This document shows, piece by piece, positions 54,430 through 63,365 of a stretch of DNA of 64,000 nt; position 1 is the stretch's first letter, and each line of letters starts with the position of its first letter. A program made the position numbers and the translations under genes. Under the pieces are notes generated by a model. That model was not told where the DNA came from, ran no database searches, and saw nothing but the letters and a program-made list of their open reading frames with translations. The stretch comes from Alphaproteobacteria bacterium (GTDB taxonomy: Bacteria > Pseudomonadota > Alphaproteobacteria > UBA828), in assembly GCA_011523425.1 (NCBI GenBank), contig WTGU01000152.1, positions 1 to 64,000 on the forward strand, given 5' to 3'.

Positions 54430-54559
54430 TGTCTCGCCTTCCCGTAATCGGCCCACGCACGGAAGCAGGGCGCGCCGTCACTCGCCGCGATCAGCTTACG
54501 CCGGCGCCGGACTCAGCGGCAAGACTCCGCCGTCCCTTGCGCCCGGATGCACGCTTGCG

Positions 54560-55462
54560 TCAGTGCTTGCTCGGCTCGCCGAGCGTCGCCGTCTTGAAGA
54601 CGTAGGTATCGTCGACATACTCGCCGCCTTCGGACGCAGCCGGCATGACGTCGCTGTAGCGATCCTCCAGCACGACATGAGGGCTGTGCCCCTCGACCCA
54701 TCCCAGGAAGAAGTCGTGCAGGTGATAGCCGATCAAGTGCTGCACGTCCTCGCGCAGGGTCTTCGCGACGGCCGGCGGGACCGCCAGATACTGGTTCTCC
54801 TCCTGGCGCAGCCATCCCAGGCTGTAGCCGGTGATCGCGCCGGTGCGCCACTCGTCCTCGGTATTGTTCCGGCCCCCGCCGTGATAGACCGAGCCCAGGT
54901 AGATCAGGCACGAGCCGCGCGGCATGACGGCGTAGGCCCGAGGCGTATCGTCGTCGGGGTAGGTGTCGTCGTCCCAGACGTGGCTGCCGAGAACCACGTT
55001 GGTGGCGCCGTTCTCGTAGGTGAAGTCGGTGAGCGCCCACATCGTGTTGCAGAGGCACTGCGGCCCGGGGTGGCGGAAGGGCATCAGGGCGTCGTCCCGG
55101 TGGATGATCTGCAGTCCCTGGCCGGGGGCGATCCGCACCGCCTGGGTGACGTGAAGGTGATAGCGCTCGCAGCGCGGCAGCAGCAGGCGATCCATCACGC
55201 CGAGGATCTGCGGGCACGCGGCGAGCTCCTCGCCGTAGGTCCTCGACTTCGCGACCAGGGAACTGACCCGCTTCGTCTTGTCGCCCCAGAACTCCCCCTC
55301 GCCGAAGTAGGCGCGCGACATGAAGGGCTCGAGCTCCGCGTTGACCCGGTCGACCACCTCGTCGTCGACGACCTGGCGGTAGATGACGGCACCGTCCTCC
55401 TCGAGGATCGCCATCGCTTCGTCGACCGACGCATGACGGTCGATTGAACGCACCGTGTCCAT
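54560..55462 (-). CDS. Phytanoyl-CoA dioxygenase (PhyH) family Fe(II)/2OG oxygenase, paralogue
   Basis: A 300-residue PhyH protein. The iron triad is H-x-D in IIHRDDALMPF and the distal His in SVYHGGGRNNT, with the Arg in DEWRTGA. It differs clearly from the PhyH at 38521, though both lie in amine-enzyme operons. GGAGGAGCAC precedes the ATG. It follows the TMADH-like gene by 66 bp, in which a degenerate repeat end lies. Confidence 0.83.
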   Translation of the reverse strand: MDTVRSIDRHASVDEAMAILEEDGAVIYRQVVDDEVVDRVNAELEPFMSRAYFGEGEFWGDKTKRVSSLVAKSRTYGEELAACPQILGVMDRLLLPRCERYHLHVTQAVRIAPGQGLQIIHRDDALMPFRHPGPQCLCNTMWALTDFTYENGATNVVLGSHVWDDDTYPDDDTPRAYAVMPRGSCLIYLGSVYHGGGRNNTEDEWRTGAITGYSLGWLRQEENQYLAVPPAVAKTLREDVQHLIGYHLHDFFLGWVEGHSPHVVLEDRYSDVMPAASEGGEYVDDTYVFKTATLGEPSKH

Positions 55463-55492
55463 GTGCTCCTCCCGCTCTCCGGACGCGCGACC

Positions 55493-55528
55493 TTACCCCG
55501 GATGCTTCGCCGCGGTCACGGCCGGCGA
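55493..55528. repeat. Degenerate MITE-type repeat end
   Basis: TTACCCCGGATGCTTCGCC followed by GCGGTCACGGCCGGCG resembles the 33478 end (TTAGCCCGCATTTCTCACC, ATGGTCACGGCCTGCG), with GGTCACGGCC identical. It is decayed and sits between the PhyH gene and paralogue P2. Confidence 0.35.
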
Positions 55529-57607
55529 TCAGGCGATGGCGCGCTCCAGTTGCACGTACTCCACCTTGTAGGGCACGTCGGCGACGGCGCCCGCGTCGAG
55601 CTCGCGGGCGAAGCGATGGCCCTCGTAGACCGCATGCTGGATCGTGCCGGCGGCGACGCAGTCGCCGATGCGCGCGAGCGTCGCGATGCCGGCCTGCTCC
55701 AGCTTCTCCGGCTCCGCCGCAAGCTCCCGGTAGAGCGCGTCGTTCGGCAGGCGCGAGGTGGCGAGCACGAGCGACTGATAGCCGAGATGCCGCCGCTTCT
55801 CCTCGTGATAGACGTTGTAGACCTCGATGCTGTTGTCGCCGATGTGGGCGATGTTGTGGTCGGTAATCAGCTCGATCCCCATGGAGAGGACCCGGCTCAT
55901 GATCTTCTCCATCTCGAGGGTATATTCCGACCAGCGCGAGAGCTCCATCAGCGGCGTGACGATGGTCACCTCGTGACCCGCGGCCCGGAGCTTCTCGGCG
56001 ATGACGCCGCCCATGTAGTAGTGATCGTCGTCGAACACCACGACCGGGCCTTCGAGCGCCTTCCCGTCCATCACGTCGTCCGGGGTGAAGACCTTCGTGC
56101 CGTCGCTCCCGGGGATGGCGTGGGCGTTGGTGTAGGCGACGCCGTCGCCGCGCCAGTGCGAGCCCGTCGCGATCACCACGGTCTCGGCGCCGTAGTCGAG
56201 CACGTCCTGCGCCGAGAGGCGCGCGCCCGTGTGCATCTCGCCGTTCTTCATCTTGGCAAGCTGGCCGACGCGGTAATCGCGCACGCGCCCCCACGCGGCG
56301 AGGCCCGGCAGCGCGCTCTCGCGTGACACGCGGCCGCCGACGTCCGCCTCCGCCTCGACGAGGTGAACCGTGTAGCCCCGCTGCCCGAGCGCCCGCGCGC
56401 ACTCCAGACCCGCCGGGCCGGCGCCGACGACGAGCACGCCGCTCTCCGATCCCTTCGCCTCGATCGTCTCCGGGTGCCAGCCGCGCCGCCACTCCTCGCC
56501 CGCGGTCGGGTTCTGCGTGCAGCGGAACAGGCTCACCGTGTTCTCCGAGGCCACGCACATGTTGCAGCCGATGCATTCGCGGATGTCGTCGTTCCGTCCC
56601 TCTTCGATCTTCCTGGGCAGGAAGGGATCGGCGATCGAGGGCCGCGCCGCGCCGATGAAGTCGGTGATGCCGCGATCGATCTGGGAGATCATCGTGTCCG
56701 GCGAGGTGTAGCGCCCCACCGTCACGACCGGCCTGTCGGTCTTCTGCTTGACGAAGGCGACGTAGGGCTCCTGGAAGGCCTCGTCGGTGAATCGCGACGT
56801 GGCGGAATCGTAGGCCCAGTCGCTGATGTTCACGTCCCAGAGGTCGGGCAGGTCGGAGAACATCTCGACCACCGCCTGGCCTTCCTCCTGCCAGGTGATG
56901 CCGTGCTCGCCCCGGTTCTCGTCGACCGCGAGCCTGAGCGCCACCGCAGCCCGGTCGCCGACCGCCTCCTTGGTGTCCTCCAGGAGCTCGCCGATCAGGC
57001 GGGCGCGGTTCTCGACGCTGCCGCCATACTCGTCGGTGCGGTGATTGGTGTGGGGGGAGAGGAAGTGCTGCGGCAGGGCGATGTCGTGTGCGGCATAGAC
57101 GTAGACGATGTCGTAGCCCACGTTGACAGCGCGCTTCGCCGCCTCGACCTGCCAGCGCCGGAACTCGCGGATGTCGGCCTTGTCCATCTCGCGGCCCATG
57201 ATCGGGTCCCAGTTGTAGTGCACCATGTTGGGCGAAGGCCCGAGCGGAAACTCCTTCGTCTTGCGGTTGGAGAAACCGAGCCCGTTGTGCACCAGCTCGA
57301 CGGCCGCAAGGGCACCGTATTCGTGCATGGTGTCCACCCAGCCGCGTAGCTGCTCCGCGTACTCGTCGTTCCACAGCCGGCGCTCGCCGTAGGGCGCGGC
57401 GCAGGAGCTCGGGTGGATGCTGCATTGCTCGGTGCAGATGACGGCCCAGCCGCCTTCGGCCTTCATGCGCCGATGCGCGACGTCGCCGTGGTGCTCGCCG
57501 TAGCCCATCGCGTTGCAGTGGGGCACCTGATAGAAGCGATTCTTGGCGATCTTCGGGCCGATCTTGATCGGCGTGAACAGGGTATCGTAACGGGGATCGC
57601 GGGCCAT
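55529..57607 (-). CDS. Trimethylamine/dimethylamine-dehydrogenase-like flavin/4Fe-4S amine dehydrogenase, paralogue P2
   Basis: A 692-residue family member. Cys31 (YQVPHC) is the FMN-linked Cys, YAAH holds the Tyr/His pair, and the cluster motif CIGCNMC...FRCTQN is intact. The Tyr60 position is Gln (CTEQCSI), the change I recall for dimethylamine dehydrogenase. The Trp264 loop is shortened by three residues (SDWAYD keeps Trp and Asp), and Trp355 is Glu (CVASEN). So its pocket differs from both TMADH and P1. AGGGAGGCAACG precedes the ATG. Confidence 0.87.
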   Translation of the reverse strand: MARDPRYDTLFTPIKIGPKIAKNRFYQVPHCNAMGYGEHHGDVAHRRMKAEGGWAVICTEQCSIHPSSCAAPYGERRLWNDEYAEQLRGWVDTMHEYGALAAVELVHNGLGFSNRKTKEFPLGPSPNMVHYNWDPIMGREMDKADIREFRRWQVEAAKRAVNVGYDIVYVYAAHDIALPQHFLSPHTNHRTDEYGGSVENRARLIGELLEDTKEAVGDRAAVALRLAVDENRGEHGITWQEEGQAVVEMFSDLPDLWDVNISDWAYDSATSRFTDEAFQEPYVAFVKQKTDRPVVTVGRYTSPDTMISQIDRGITDFIGAARPSIADPFLPRKIEEGRNDDIRECIGCNMCVASENTVSLFRCTQNPTAGEEWRRGWHPETIEAKGSESGVLVVGAGPAGLECARALGQRGYTVHLVEAEADVGGRVSRESALPGLAAWGRVRDYRVGQLAKMKNGEMHTGARLSAQDVLDYGAETVVIATGSHWRGDGVAYTNAHAIPGSDGTKVFTPDDVMDGKALEGPVVVFDDDHYYMGGVIAEKLRAAGHEVTIVTPLMELSRWSEYTLEMEKIMSRVLSMGIELITDHNIAHIGDNSIEVYNVYHEEKRRHLGYQSLVLATSRLPNDALYRELAAEPEKLEQAGIATLARIGDCVAAGTIQHAVYEGHRFARELDAGAVADVPYKVEYVQLERAIA

Positions 57608-57751
57608 CGTTGCCTCCCTGCACCTAATGACCTAATGCGGGCAGCGCCGCGGAGGCGCGCCCCGTTGCATCCACCGAATGACCGTGCGTCGGCAGGCGCG
57701 CCATGCGCGTGAACGCGTGGCGCGGCGCCACATGGGTTTGGAGGCCCCCGC

Positions 57752-58132
57752 CTAGGCGGCGAGCTGCTCGGCGTCGGGATCGTGAATGAAGAACACCTTG
57801 CGGACGGTCTCCTCGATCACCCAGGTCACCGTCTCGCCCTTGTTCGTGTAGAAGATGTCGCCGGCGGTGTAGGTGTGGGTGGTGCCGTCCTGCTCGGTCA
57901 CGTGGATCCTGCCCTGAAGCAGGGTGCAGATCTCGTCACCCGGATAGGTGTACTCGAACTTGCCCGGCGTGCACTGCCACACGCCTGCCATCGTGCGCAT
58001 GCCGAAGCCGCCGAGATCGAAACGCCCCTCGTGCACCGGGTTGCCGTCGAGCACGTTCACGAACGGCAGCTCCTCCAGCGGCGGCCACGGCTCCAGGCCG
58101 CCCTCGTCCTTCAACGTCACATAATCGAGCAT
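57752..58132 (-). CDS. Cupin_3-type protein
   Basis: A 126-residue single cupin similar to the one at 49544: GVWQCTPGKFEYTYPGDEIC, LLQGRIHVTEQDGTTHTY and IEETVRKVFFIHD. No H-x-H metal pair, so a ligand-binding or regulatory cupin. GGAGAGAGAGC precedes the ATG. It is sandwiched between the two TMADH-like genes, gaps 144 and 93 bp, in the same transcription direction. Its conservation with a glycosyltransferase-linked cupin suggests shared ligand chemistry. Confidence 0.82.
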   Translation of the reverse strand: MLDYVTLKDEGGLEPWPPLEELPFVNVLDGNPVHEGRFDLGGFGMRTMAGVWQCTPGKFEYTYPGDEICTLLQGRIHVTEQDGTTHTYTAGDIFYTNKGETVTWVIEETVRKVFFIHDPDAEQLAA

Positions 58133-58225
58133 GCTCTCTCTCCTCTCCTTCGTCGGCTCGTAAGCCGAGCCATCGTCGGCATCGCGGAAGACGCGTCTGC
58201 GCGATACTAGGACATTCCCGGGCGC

Positions 58226-60403
58226 TCAGGCGACCCGCTTGGGAAACGTCTCGTGTCCCCAGACCTGGCGCTCGCGGATCCACGGCAGCGGCTGCTGCGG
58301 GTCCGCCGATTCGAACTCGCGCGCGAGCCGGTGGCCGTCGAAGATGGCGTTGGCGACGATGCGCGGGGCGTGGCAGTCGCCGACCCGGTAGACTGCCTGG
58401 ATGCCCTGCCCGGCCCATTCTGCGCTGCGCGCCTTGACCTCGCGGAACACCCCGTCGTTGCTGAGCCGTGCCGTGCACAGGACGACACTGTCGCACTCGA
58501 GCTCGGTTACCTCGGTGCCGGCCCGGCGCGAATACTCGCCCTTCATCGGCGTCAACGTACGAACGTAGCCGTCCCGATAAAGGTAGAAGATCGTAAGCTT
58601 AACTGCATTGCCGATCTCAAGTTTGTCCGCCCAGTGCAGCGTATGTTGCTTGATGTTCTTCTCGTGCAACATGCGGCGAATATCGTGAATCTCCTCGGTA
58701 TAGATGCAGTGTGACGCGACATTGTCGAAGCTGGTCACGATGGTGACGTCCTTGCCTTGATCGGCGAGCAGCTCCGCCATGCTCACCCCGGTGTAATAGC
58801 CCTCGTAGTCGAGCACGACGACCCGCTCGCCGGTCTCCTTGCCGGCCATGATCTGCTCAGGCGTGCTGATCTCCGGCAGCGCCGCGTCGGCACCGTCGAG
58901 CGGGGCCATGGTCACGCCGCCGAGGCCGTTCGTCGACCACCGTGCACCGGTGGCGAAGACCACCTTGTCGGCGCCGTACTCCAGAACGCTGGCGGCGCTC
59001 ATCTCGCCGACGCCCGTGTGCACCTCGACGTTCTTGAGCTTGTCCAGCTGGCCCTGCCTGTAGCTGATGACGCGGCCCCATTCGGCCAGATGGGGGTAGC
59101 GCATGATGTCGCGCATGCAGCCGCCGATCTCGTCCGTCGCCTCGCGCAGATGGACGTCGTAGCCCCGCTCCCCCAGCACGCGCGCGCACTCCATGCCGGC
59201 AGGCCCGGCGCCGACCACGAGGACCGAGCAGGGATCCTCCGCCGGCTCGAACTTCTCCGGGTGCCAGCCGCGCCGGTACTCCTCCATCGACGTGGCGTTC
59301 TGCGTGCAGATGAGGGGCGTCGTCTGCCACCACTTGGAGAGGCAGATGTTGCAGCCGATGCACTCGCGGATGTCGTCGGTCCGCCCCTCGTCGATCTTGT
59401 TGGGCAGGAAGGGGTCGGCGATGGAGGGCCGCGCCGCGCCGATGAGGTCGGCCTGCCCGGACTTGACGATCTGCACCATCTCGTCGGGGCTGGTGACGCG
59501 GCCGGCGCTGACCACGGGCACGCTGCATGCCTTCTTGGCTTCCCTGATCCACGGCGCCATGTAGTTGGAGGCCGTGGAGCGCGATGCCGCGATTTCCAGC
59601 GCGAGCTCCGAGTAGCGGCCGACCTTCATGTCCCAGACGTCGCACAGGCCCTCCCTCTCGTGCAGCTCGATGAAGCCGATGCCGTCTTCCCAGACCTCGA
59701 GGCCGTCCGCCCCGTCCATGGTGTCGACCGAGTAGCGATAGCCCACCGCGCAGTCGTCGCCGACGGCCTTCTTGGTCGCTTCCGCGATTTCCAGTGCAAA
59801 ACGCGCGCGGTTTTCGAGCGAGCCGCCGTACTTGTCCGTCCTCTTGTTGTAGTAGGGCTGGAGGAACTGATTCACGATCATCGAATCCGAAACCAGGTTC
59901 TCGATGATGTCGAAGCCCGCATCGCGTGCCCTGATCGCGGCGTCGACGTGCATCCGGATGACGGTCCGGATGTCGTCCTCGTCCATCTCGCTGGTGCTCG
60001 CCAGGGGAATCGCCTCCGACGGCATCTGGCTCGGTGCGCGGCTGATCGCGCGGGACTCGCCGCTCTGAGAGTGCAGGCCGGCGTAATAGAGCTCGACGCC
60101 GGCGAGCGCGCCGTGCGCGTGGATGCTGTCGGTGAAGTGCCGCAGGCTGATGACGTCGCCCTCGTCCCAGAGACGCGCGGACCAGTGCGGTGAATCGTCC
60201 GATTCCGGGTGGATCGCGGTGTACTCGATGAAGACGGTGCCCCAGCCGCCTTCGGCCTTCATGCCGCGAAAGGCGGCCTGGGTGCCGGGACGGTCCGAGC
60301 CTGCGCTGTTGCAATGGGGCGTCTGCCAGAACCGGTTCTTCGTTGTCTTTGGGCCGACCTTGACCGACTCAAACAGAATGTCGTGTTCCGGGTTTCGCGC
60401 CAT
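58226..60403 (-). CDS. TMADH-like flavin/4Fe-4S enzyme with altered active site, paralogue P3
   Basis: A 725-residue family member with FMN-linking Cys31 (RFWQTPHC), the cluster motif ([13 protein letters not shown]) and the Rossmann domain ([16 protein letters not shown]). The Tyr60 position is Tyr (FIEYTAI) and Trp355 is kept (SKWW), but the Tyr169-His172 pair reads Leu and Asp (DIIENLVSD), and Trp264/Asp267 read Leu and Glu (SELALE). So it is not a canonical TMADH. AGGGGGA precedes the ATG. It is the first gene of the minus-strand unit. Confidence 0.87.
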   Translation of the reverse strand: MARNPEHDILFESVKVGPKTTKNRFWQTPHCNSAGSDRPGTQAAFRGMKAEGGWGTVFIEYTAIHPESDDSPHWSARLWDEGDVISLRHFTDSIHAHGALAGVELYYAGLHSQSGESRAISRAPSQMPSEAIPLASTSEMDEDDIRTVIRMHVDAAIRARDAGFDIIENLVSDSMIVNQFLQPYYNKRTDKYGGSLENRARFALEIAEATKKAVGDDCAVGYRYSVDTMDGADGLEVWEDGIGFIELHEREGLCDVWDMKVGRYSELALEIAASRSTASNYMAPWIREAKKACSVPVVSAGRVTSPDEMVQIVKSGQADLIGAARPSIADPFLPNKIDEGRTDDIRECIGCNICLSKWWQTTPLICTQNATSMEEYRRGWHPEKFEPAEDPCSVLVVGAGPAGMECARVLGERGYDVHLREATDEIGGCMRDIMRYPHLAEWGRVISYRQGQLDKLKNVEVHTGVGEMSAASVLEYGADKVVFATGARWSTNGLGGVTMAPLDGADAALPEISTPEQIMAGKETGERVVVLDYEGYYTGVSMAELLADQGKDVTIVTSFDNVASHCIYTEEIHDIRRMLHEKNIKQHTLHWADKLEIGNAVKLTIFYLYRDGYVRTLTPMKGEYSRRAGTEVTELECDSVVLCTARLSNDGVFREVKARSAEWAGQGIQAVYRVGDCHAPRIVANAIFDGHRLAREFESADPQQPLPWIRERQVWGHETFPKRVA

Positions 60404-60466
60404 TGTTTAGTTCCCCCTGTCTGCACAAACGCACCCAAAGTACGACGTCCCAATGTCCCATATTTG

Positions 60467-60494
60467 AGTATAGACCACAGAGGCTTCAGTGCAA
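60467..60494 (-). promoter_or_regulatory. Candidate promoter of the minus-strand amine unit
   Basis: On the minus strand TTGCAC (60489-60494), a 16-bp spacer and TATACT (60467-60472) precede the P3 ATG with a leader of about 57 nt. The -10 fits 5 of 6, the -35 only 3 of 6. This gap (60404-60646) is noticeably A+T-richer than its surroundings. Confidence 0.35.
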
Positions 60495-60646
60495 GATTCG
60501 TCTCCGGCAGGGCAACTGTCGACCGCTCATTTCGACACCGTCGTGCGGTCCACTTTGTCAGACGCGGCCGGAGGTGGAGCACGTGCCCCGGCGCATCTGC
60601 CGGTTGCAAGCTGAGCACGCGACACCGGTGGAAGGAAGGACAGGCG

Positions 60647-60781
60647 ATGGCGAACGCAGCATACGACGCGGTCATCGTCGGCGCGGGCCACAACGGGCTC
60701 GTCGCCGCCTTCTATCTCGCGCGTGCCGGGCGCTGGGTGCTGCTTTGCGAGCGCCGGCCCTGCGTCGGCGGCGCCGCATGA
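60647..60781 (+). pseudogene. Truncated FAD-dependent oxidoreductase (N-terminal 44 residues)
   Basis: The N-terminus of a phytoene-dehydrogenase-like or related flavoprotein: [20 protein letters not shown] (FAD loop), then [15 protein letters not shown] normal protein continues for about 450-500 residues, but a TGA follows within the dispersed repeat at once. A good SD (GGAAGGA) suggests it once was expressed. The rest of the gene is absent; the next ORF is the DMGDH-like gene. Confidence 0.75.
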
Positions 60782-60835
60782 GCGGCGGGCCGCGGTCGCG
60801 GCCTGTCGCGCATCCGTCGATACGAACGCGCTCGA
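60771..60835 (-). repeat. Dispersed convergent-end repeat, copy 5 (partial)
   Basis: On the minus strand it reads GAGCGCGTTCG...GCGACAGGCCGCGACCGCGGCCCGCCGCTCATGCGGCGCC (quoted in parts), then runs into the oxidoreductase codons. It lacks the GCCGGC part and the far hairpin. It ends the truncated gene at 60779-60781. Unlike the other four it does not lie between convergent genes. Confidence 0.7.
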
Positions 60836-60917
60836 AACCCCCGCCCCGCTTCGTGATCCAGGCGCGTCGCTGGTACACTCGCGCCCGCCAGGCGCAGAGG
60901 CGGAGGTCCGGCAGCCG

Positions 60918-63365
60918 ATGACCCAGGGGTTTCCCGACCAGGCGCGCGTCGTGATCATCGGCGGCGGGGCGATCGGCTGTGCCACCGCGTACCATCTGGC
61001 CAAGCACGGCCGCGAGGATGTCGTCCTGGTGGAAAAGGCCAAGCTCACGTCGGGCTCGACCTGGCACGCCGCCGGCGCCTTCGCGCAGTTCCGCACCGAC
61101 CCCAACGCAGGCCGGCTCATGGCCTACGGCGCGGACCTCTACGCCTCGCTGGAGGAGGAGACCGGCCAGGCCACCGGCTGGCACCGGACGGGCGGCATGC
61201 GGGTCGCCTCCAATCCCGACCGCCGGCGCGAGTACGAGCGGGCGATCACGACGGCGCGCTCCTTCGGCGTCGAGATGGAGCTGATATCGGCGAAGGAAGC
61301 GCAGGCGCTCTTCCCCTTCATGACCATCGATCACGTGGATTGCGCGCTCTACATCCCCACCGACGGCGCCTTGAGCCCGTCGGACACGTGCATGGCCTTG
61401 GCCAAGGGGGCGCGCCAGTACGGCGCCCGGCTCTTCGAGGACACGGTGGTCACCGGCTTCGAGATCAAGAGGGGCCGTATTGCCGCCGTCGAGACGGAGC
61501 GGGGCACGATCCGCTGCGAGATCGCGGTGATCTGCTGCGGCATCTGGTCGCGCGAGATCGGGCGGCTCGCGGGCGTGAACGTCCCGATCCAGCCCTCGCA
61601 TCACTGCTACTTCATCACCGAGCCGATCGAGGGCGTGACCCGCGATCTGCCGACGACGCGGGACCCGGACCTCTGGCACTACATCCGCGAGGAGGTGGGC
61701 GGGCTTCTCGTCGGCCAGTACGACCCCGATCCGATCCCGTTCACCGAGCCGATCCCCAAGGATCACGAATTCAAGCTCATGCCCGAGAACCTCGACCACT
61801 TCATGCCGCGGCTCGAGGGATTGCTCGACTGGATTCCCGTGCTCAAGACCGCTGGCATCAAGAGCTGGTTCAACGGCCTGGAATCCTTCACCGAGGATCA
61901 GAACCCGGTGATGGGCGAGGCGCCGGAGGTACGGGGCATCTTCGTGAGCGCGGGCTTCAATGCCTACGGGCTCACGGGCTGCGGCGGCGCCGGCATGGCG
62001 CTCGGCGAGTGGATTCTGAACGGCGAGCCGCCCTACGACATCTGGAGCTTCGATATCCGCCGCTTCGGCGGCTACCACCGCGCCGACAGCCAGGTCCTGG
62101 CTCGCTCGCTGGAGGGGCAGGGCCACCACTACACCATCGTCTGGCCCCGCGAGGAGATGACGGCGGGCCGGCCGCTCCGGCGCAGCGCGATCTACGACCG
62201 CCTCAGGGACAATCGCGCCTGCTTCGGCGCCAAGTTCGGCTGGGAGCGCCCCAACTGGTTCGCGCCGGACGGCGTCGAGCCGGTGGAGATCGAGAGCTTC
62301 ACGCGCCCCAACTGGCACGCGCACGTCGCCGTCGAGCACGCGGCCTGCCGTGACGCGGCCGCGCTCTTCGACCAGTCCTCCTTCGCCAAGTTCGCGCTGG
62401 TCGGGCGCGATGCGGAGGCCTGCCTGCAGCGCATCTGTGCCGCCGACGTGGGCAGGCCGCCGGGGCGGGTCACCTACACCCAGATGCTCAACCGCCACGG
62501 CGGGATCGAATGCGACCTGACCGTCGCGCGGATCGCCGAGGACTCCTTCTACATCGTCACCGGCACGGGCTTCGCGACCCACGACTTCGACCATATCGGC
62601 CGAAACATCGACGCGGACGCCCACGCCGCGCTGATCGACGTCACCTCGGCCTACGGCGTGCTCGCGCTGATGGGACCGCGCGCCCGGGAGATCCTCGCGT
62701 CCGTGACGGAAGGCGAGCTGGGCGCGGAGGCCTTCCCCTTCGGCGCGGTGCGGGAAATCCATGTGGCGGGCGCGCCGGCGCGCGCCATGCGCATCACCTT
62801 CGTGGGCGAGCTCGGCTGGGAGCTCCACGTCGCCACCGAGTACATGCTCACGGTCTACGACGCGCTGAAGGCGGCGGGCGCCGCCTGCGGCCTGCGCGAC
62901 GCGGGCTACCGGGCGATCGACAGCCTGCGGCTGGAGAAGGGCTATCGCGTCTGGGCGGCGGATATCGGCCCCGACTTCAATCCCCTGGAGGCGGGCCTCG
63001 GCTTCGCGGTCGCGTTCGACAAGCCCACCCCCTTCATCGGCCAGGACGCCGTGCGAAAGCAGCGGGAGCAGCCGCTGACCCGCCGCCTGGCGACGTTCAC
63101 CATCGCGGACGACCCGGCGGTGCAGCTCTGGGGCCGCGAGACGATCTTGCGCAACGGCGAGCGCGTCGGCTGGCTCGCCTCCGGCGGCTTCGGCCACACC
63201 GTCGGCCGGAGCATCGGCATGGGTTACGTGCGGAACCCGGCGGGCGTCGGCGACGACTACCTCGACTCCGGCACTTACTCGCTGGAAGTCGCGACACGGG
63301 AGGTGCCGGCCGAGCTTCACCTGCGGCCGCTCTACGACCCCGGCAACGACCGGGTCAGGGCATGA
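60918..63365 (+). CDS. Dimethylglycine/sarcosine dehydrogenase-like flavoprotein (DAO + GcvT domains)
   Basis: An 815-residue protein: an N-terminal FAD-linked oxidase domain (VVIIGGGAIGCATAYHLA, residues 11-28; covalent-FAD His50 in GSTWHAAG), then a GcvT-like folate-binding domain and a C-terminal GCV_T_C domain (about 430-815). Family members demethylate dimethylglycine or sarcosine, passing the methyl to tetrahydrofolate. GGAGG precedes the ATG at 60918. It overlaps the kinase-like gene by 4 bp. It fits with the amine island. Confidence 0.87.
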   Translation: MTQGFPDQARVVIIGGGAIGCATAYHLAKHGREDVVLVEKAKLTSGSTWHAAGAFAQFRTDPNAGRLMAYGADLYASLEEETGQATGWHRTGGMRVASNPDRRREYERAITTARSFGVEMELISAKEAQALFPFMTIDHVDCALYIPTDGALSPSDTCMALAKGARQYGARLFEDTVVTGFEIKRGRIAAVETERGTIRCEIAVICCGIWSREIGRLAGVNVPIQPSHHCYFITEPIEGVTRDLPTTRDPDLWHYIREEVGGLLVGQYDPDPIPFTEPIPKDHEFKLMPENLDHFMPRLEGLLDWIPVLKTAGIKSWFNGLESFTEDQNPVMGEAPEVRGIFVSAGFNAYGLTGCGGAGMALGEWILNGEPPYDIWSFDIRRFGGYHRADSQVLARSLEGQGHHYTIVWPREEMTAGRPLRRSAIYDRLRDNRACFGAKFGWERPNWFAPDGVEPVEIESFTRPNWHAHVAVEHAACRDAAALFDQSSFAKFALVGRDAEACLQRICAADVGRPPGRVTYTQMLNRHGGIECDLTVARIAEDSFYIVTGTGFATHDFDHIGRNIDADAHAALIDVTSAYGVLALMGPRAREILASVTEGELGAEAFPFGAVREIHVAGAPARAMRITFVGELGWELHVATEYMLTVYDALKAAGAACGLRDAGYRAIDSLRLEKGYRVWAADIGPDFNPLEAGLGFAVAFDKPTPFIGQDAVRKQREQPLTRRLATFTIADDPAVQLWGRETILRNGERVGWLASGGFGHTVGRSIGMGYVRNPAGVGDDYLDSGTYSLEVATREVPAELHLRPLYDPGNDRVRA

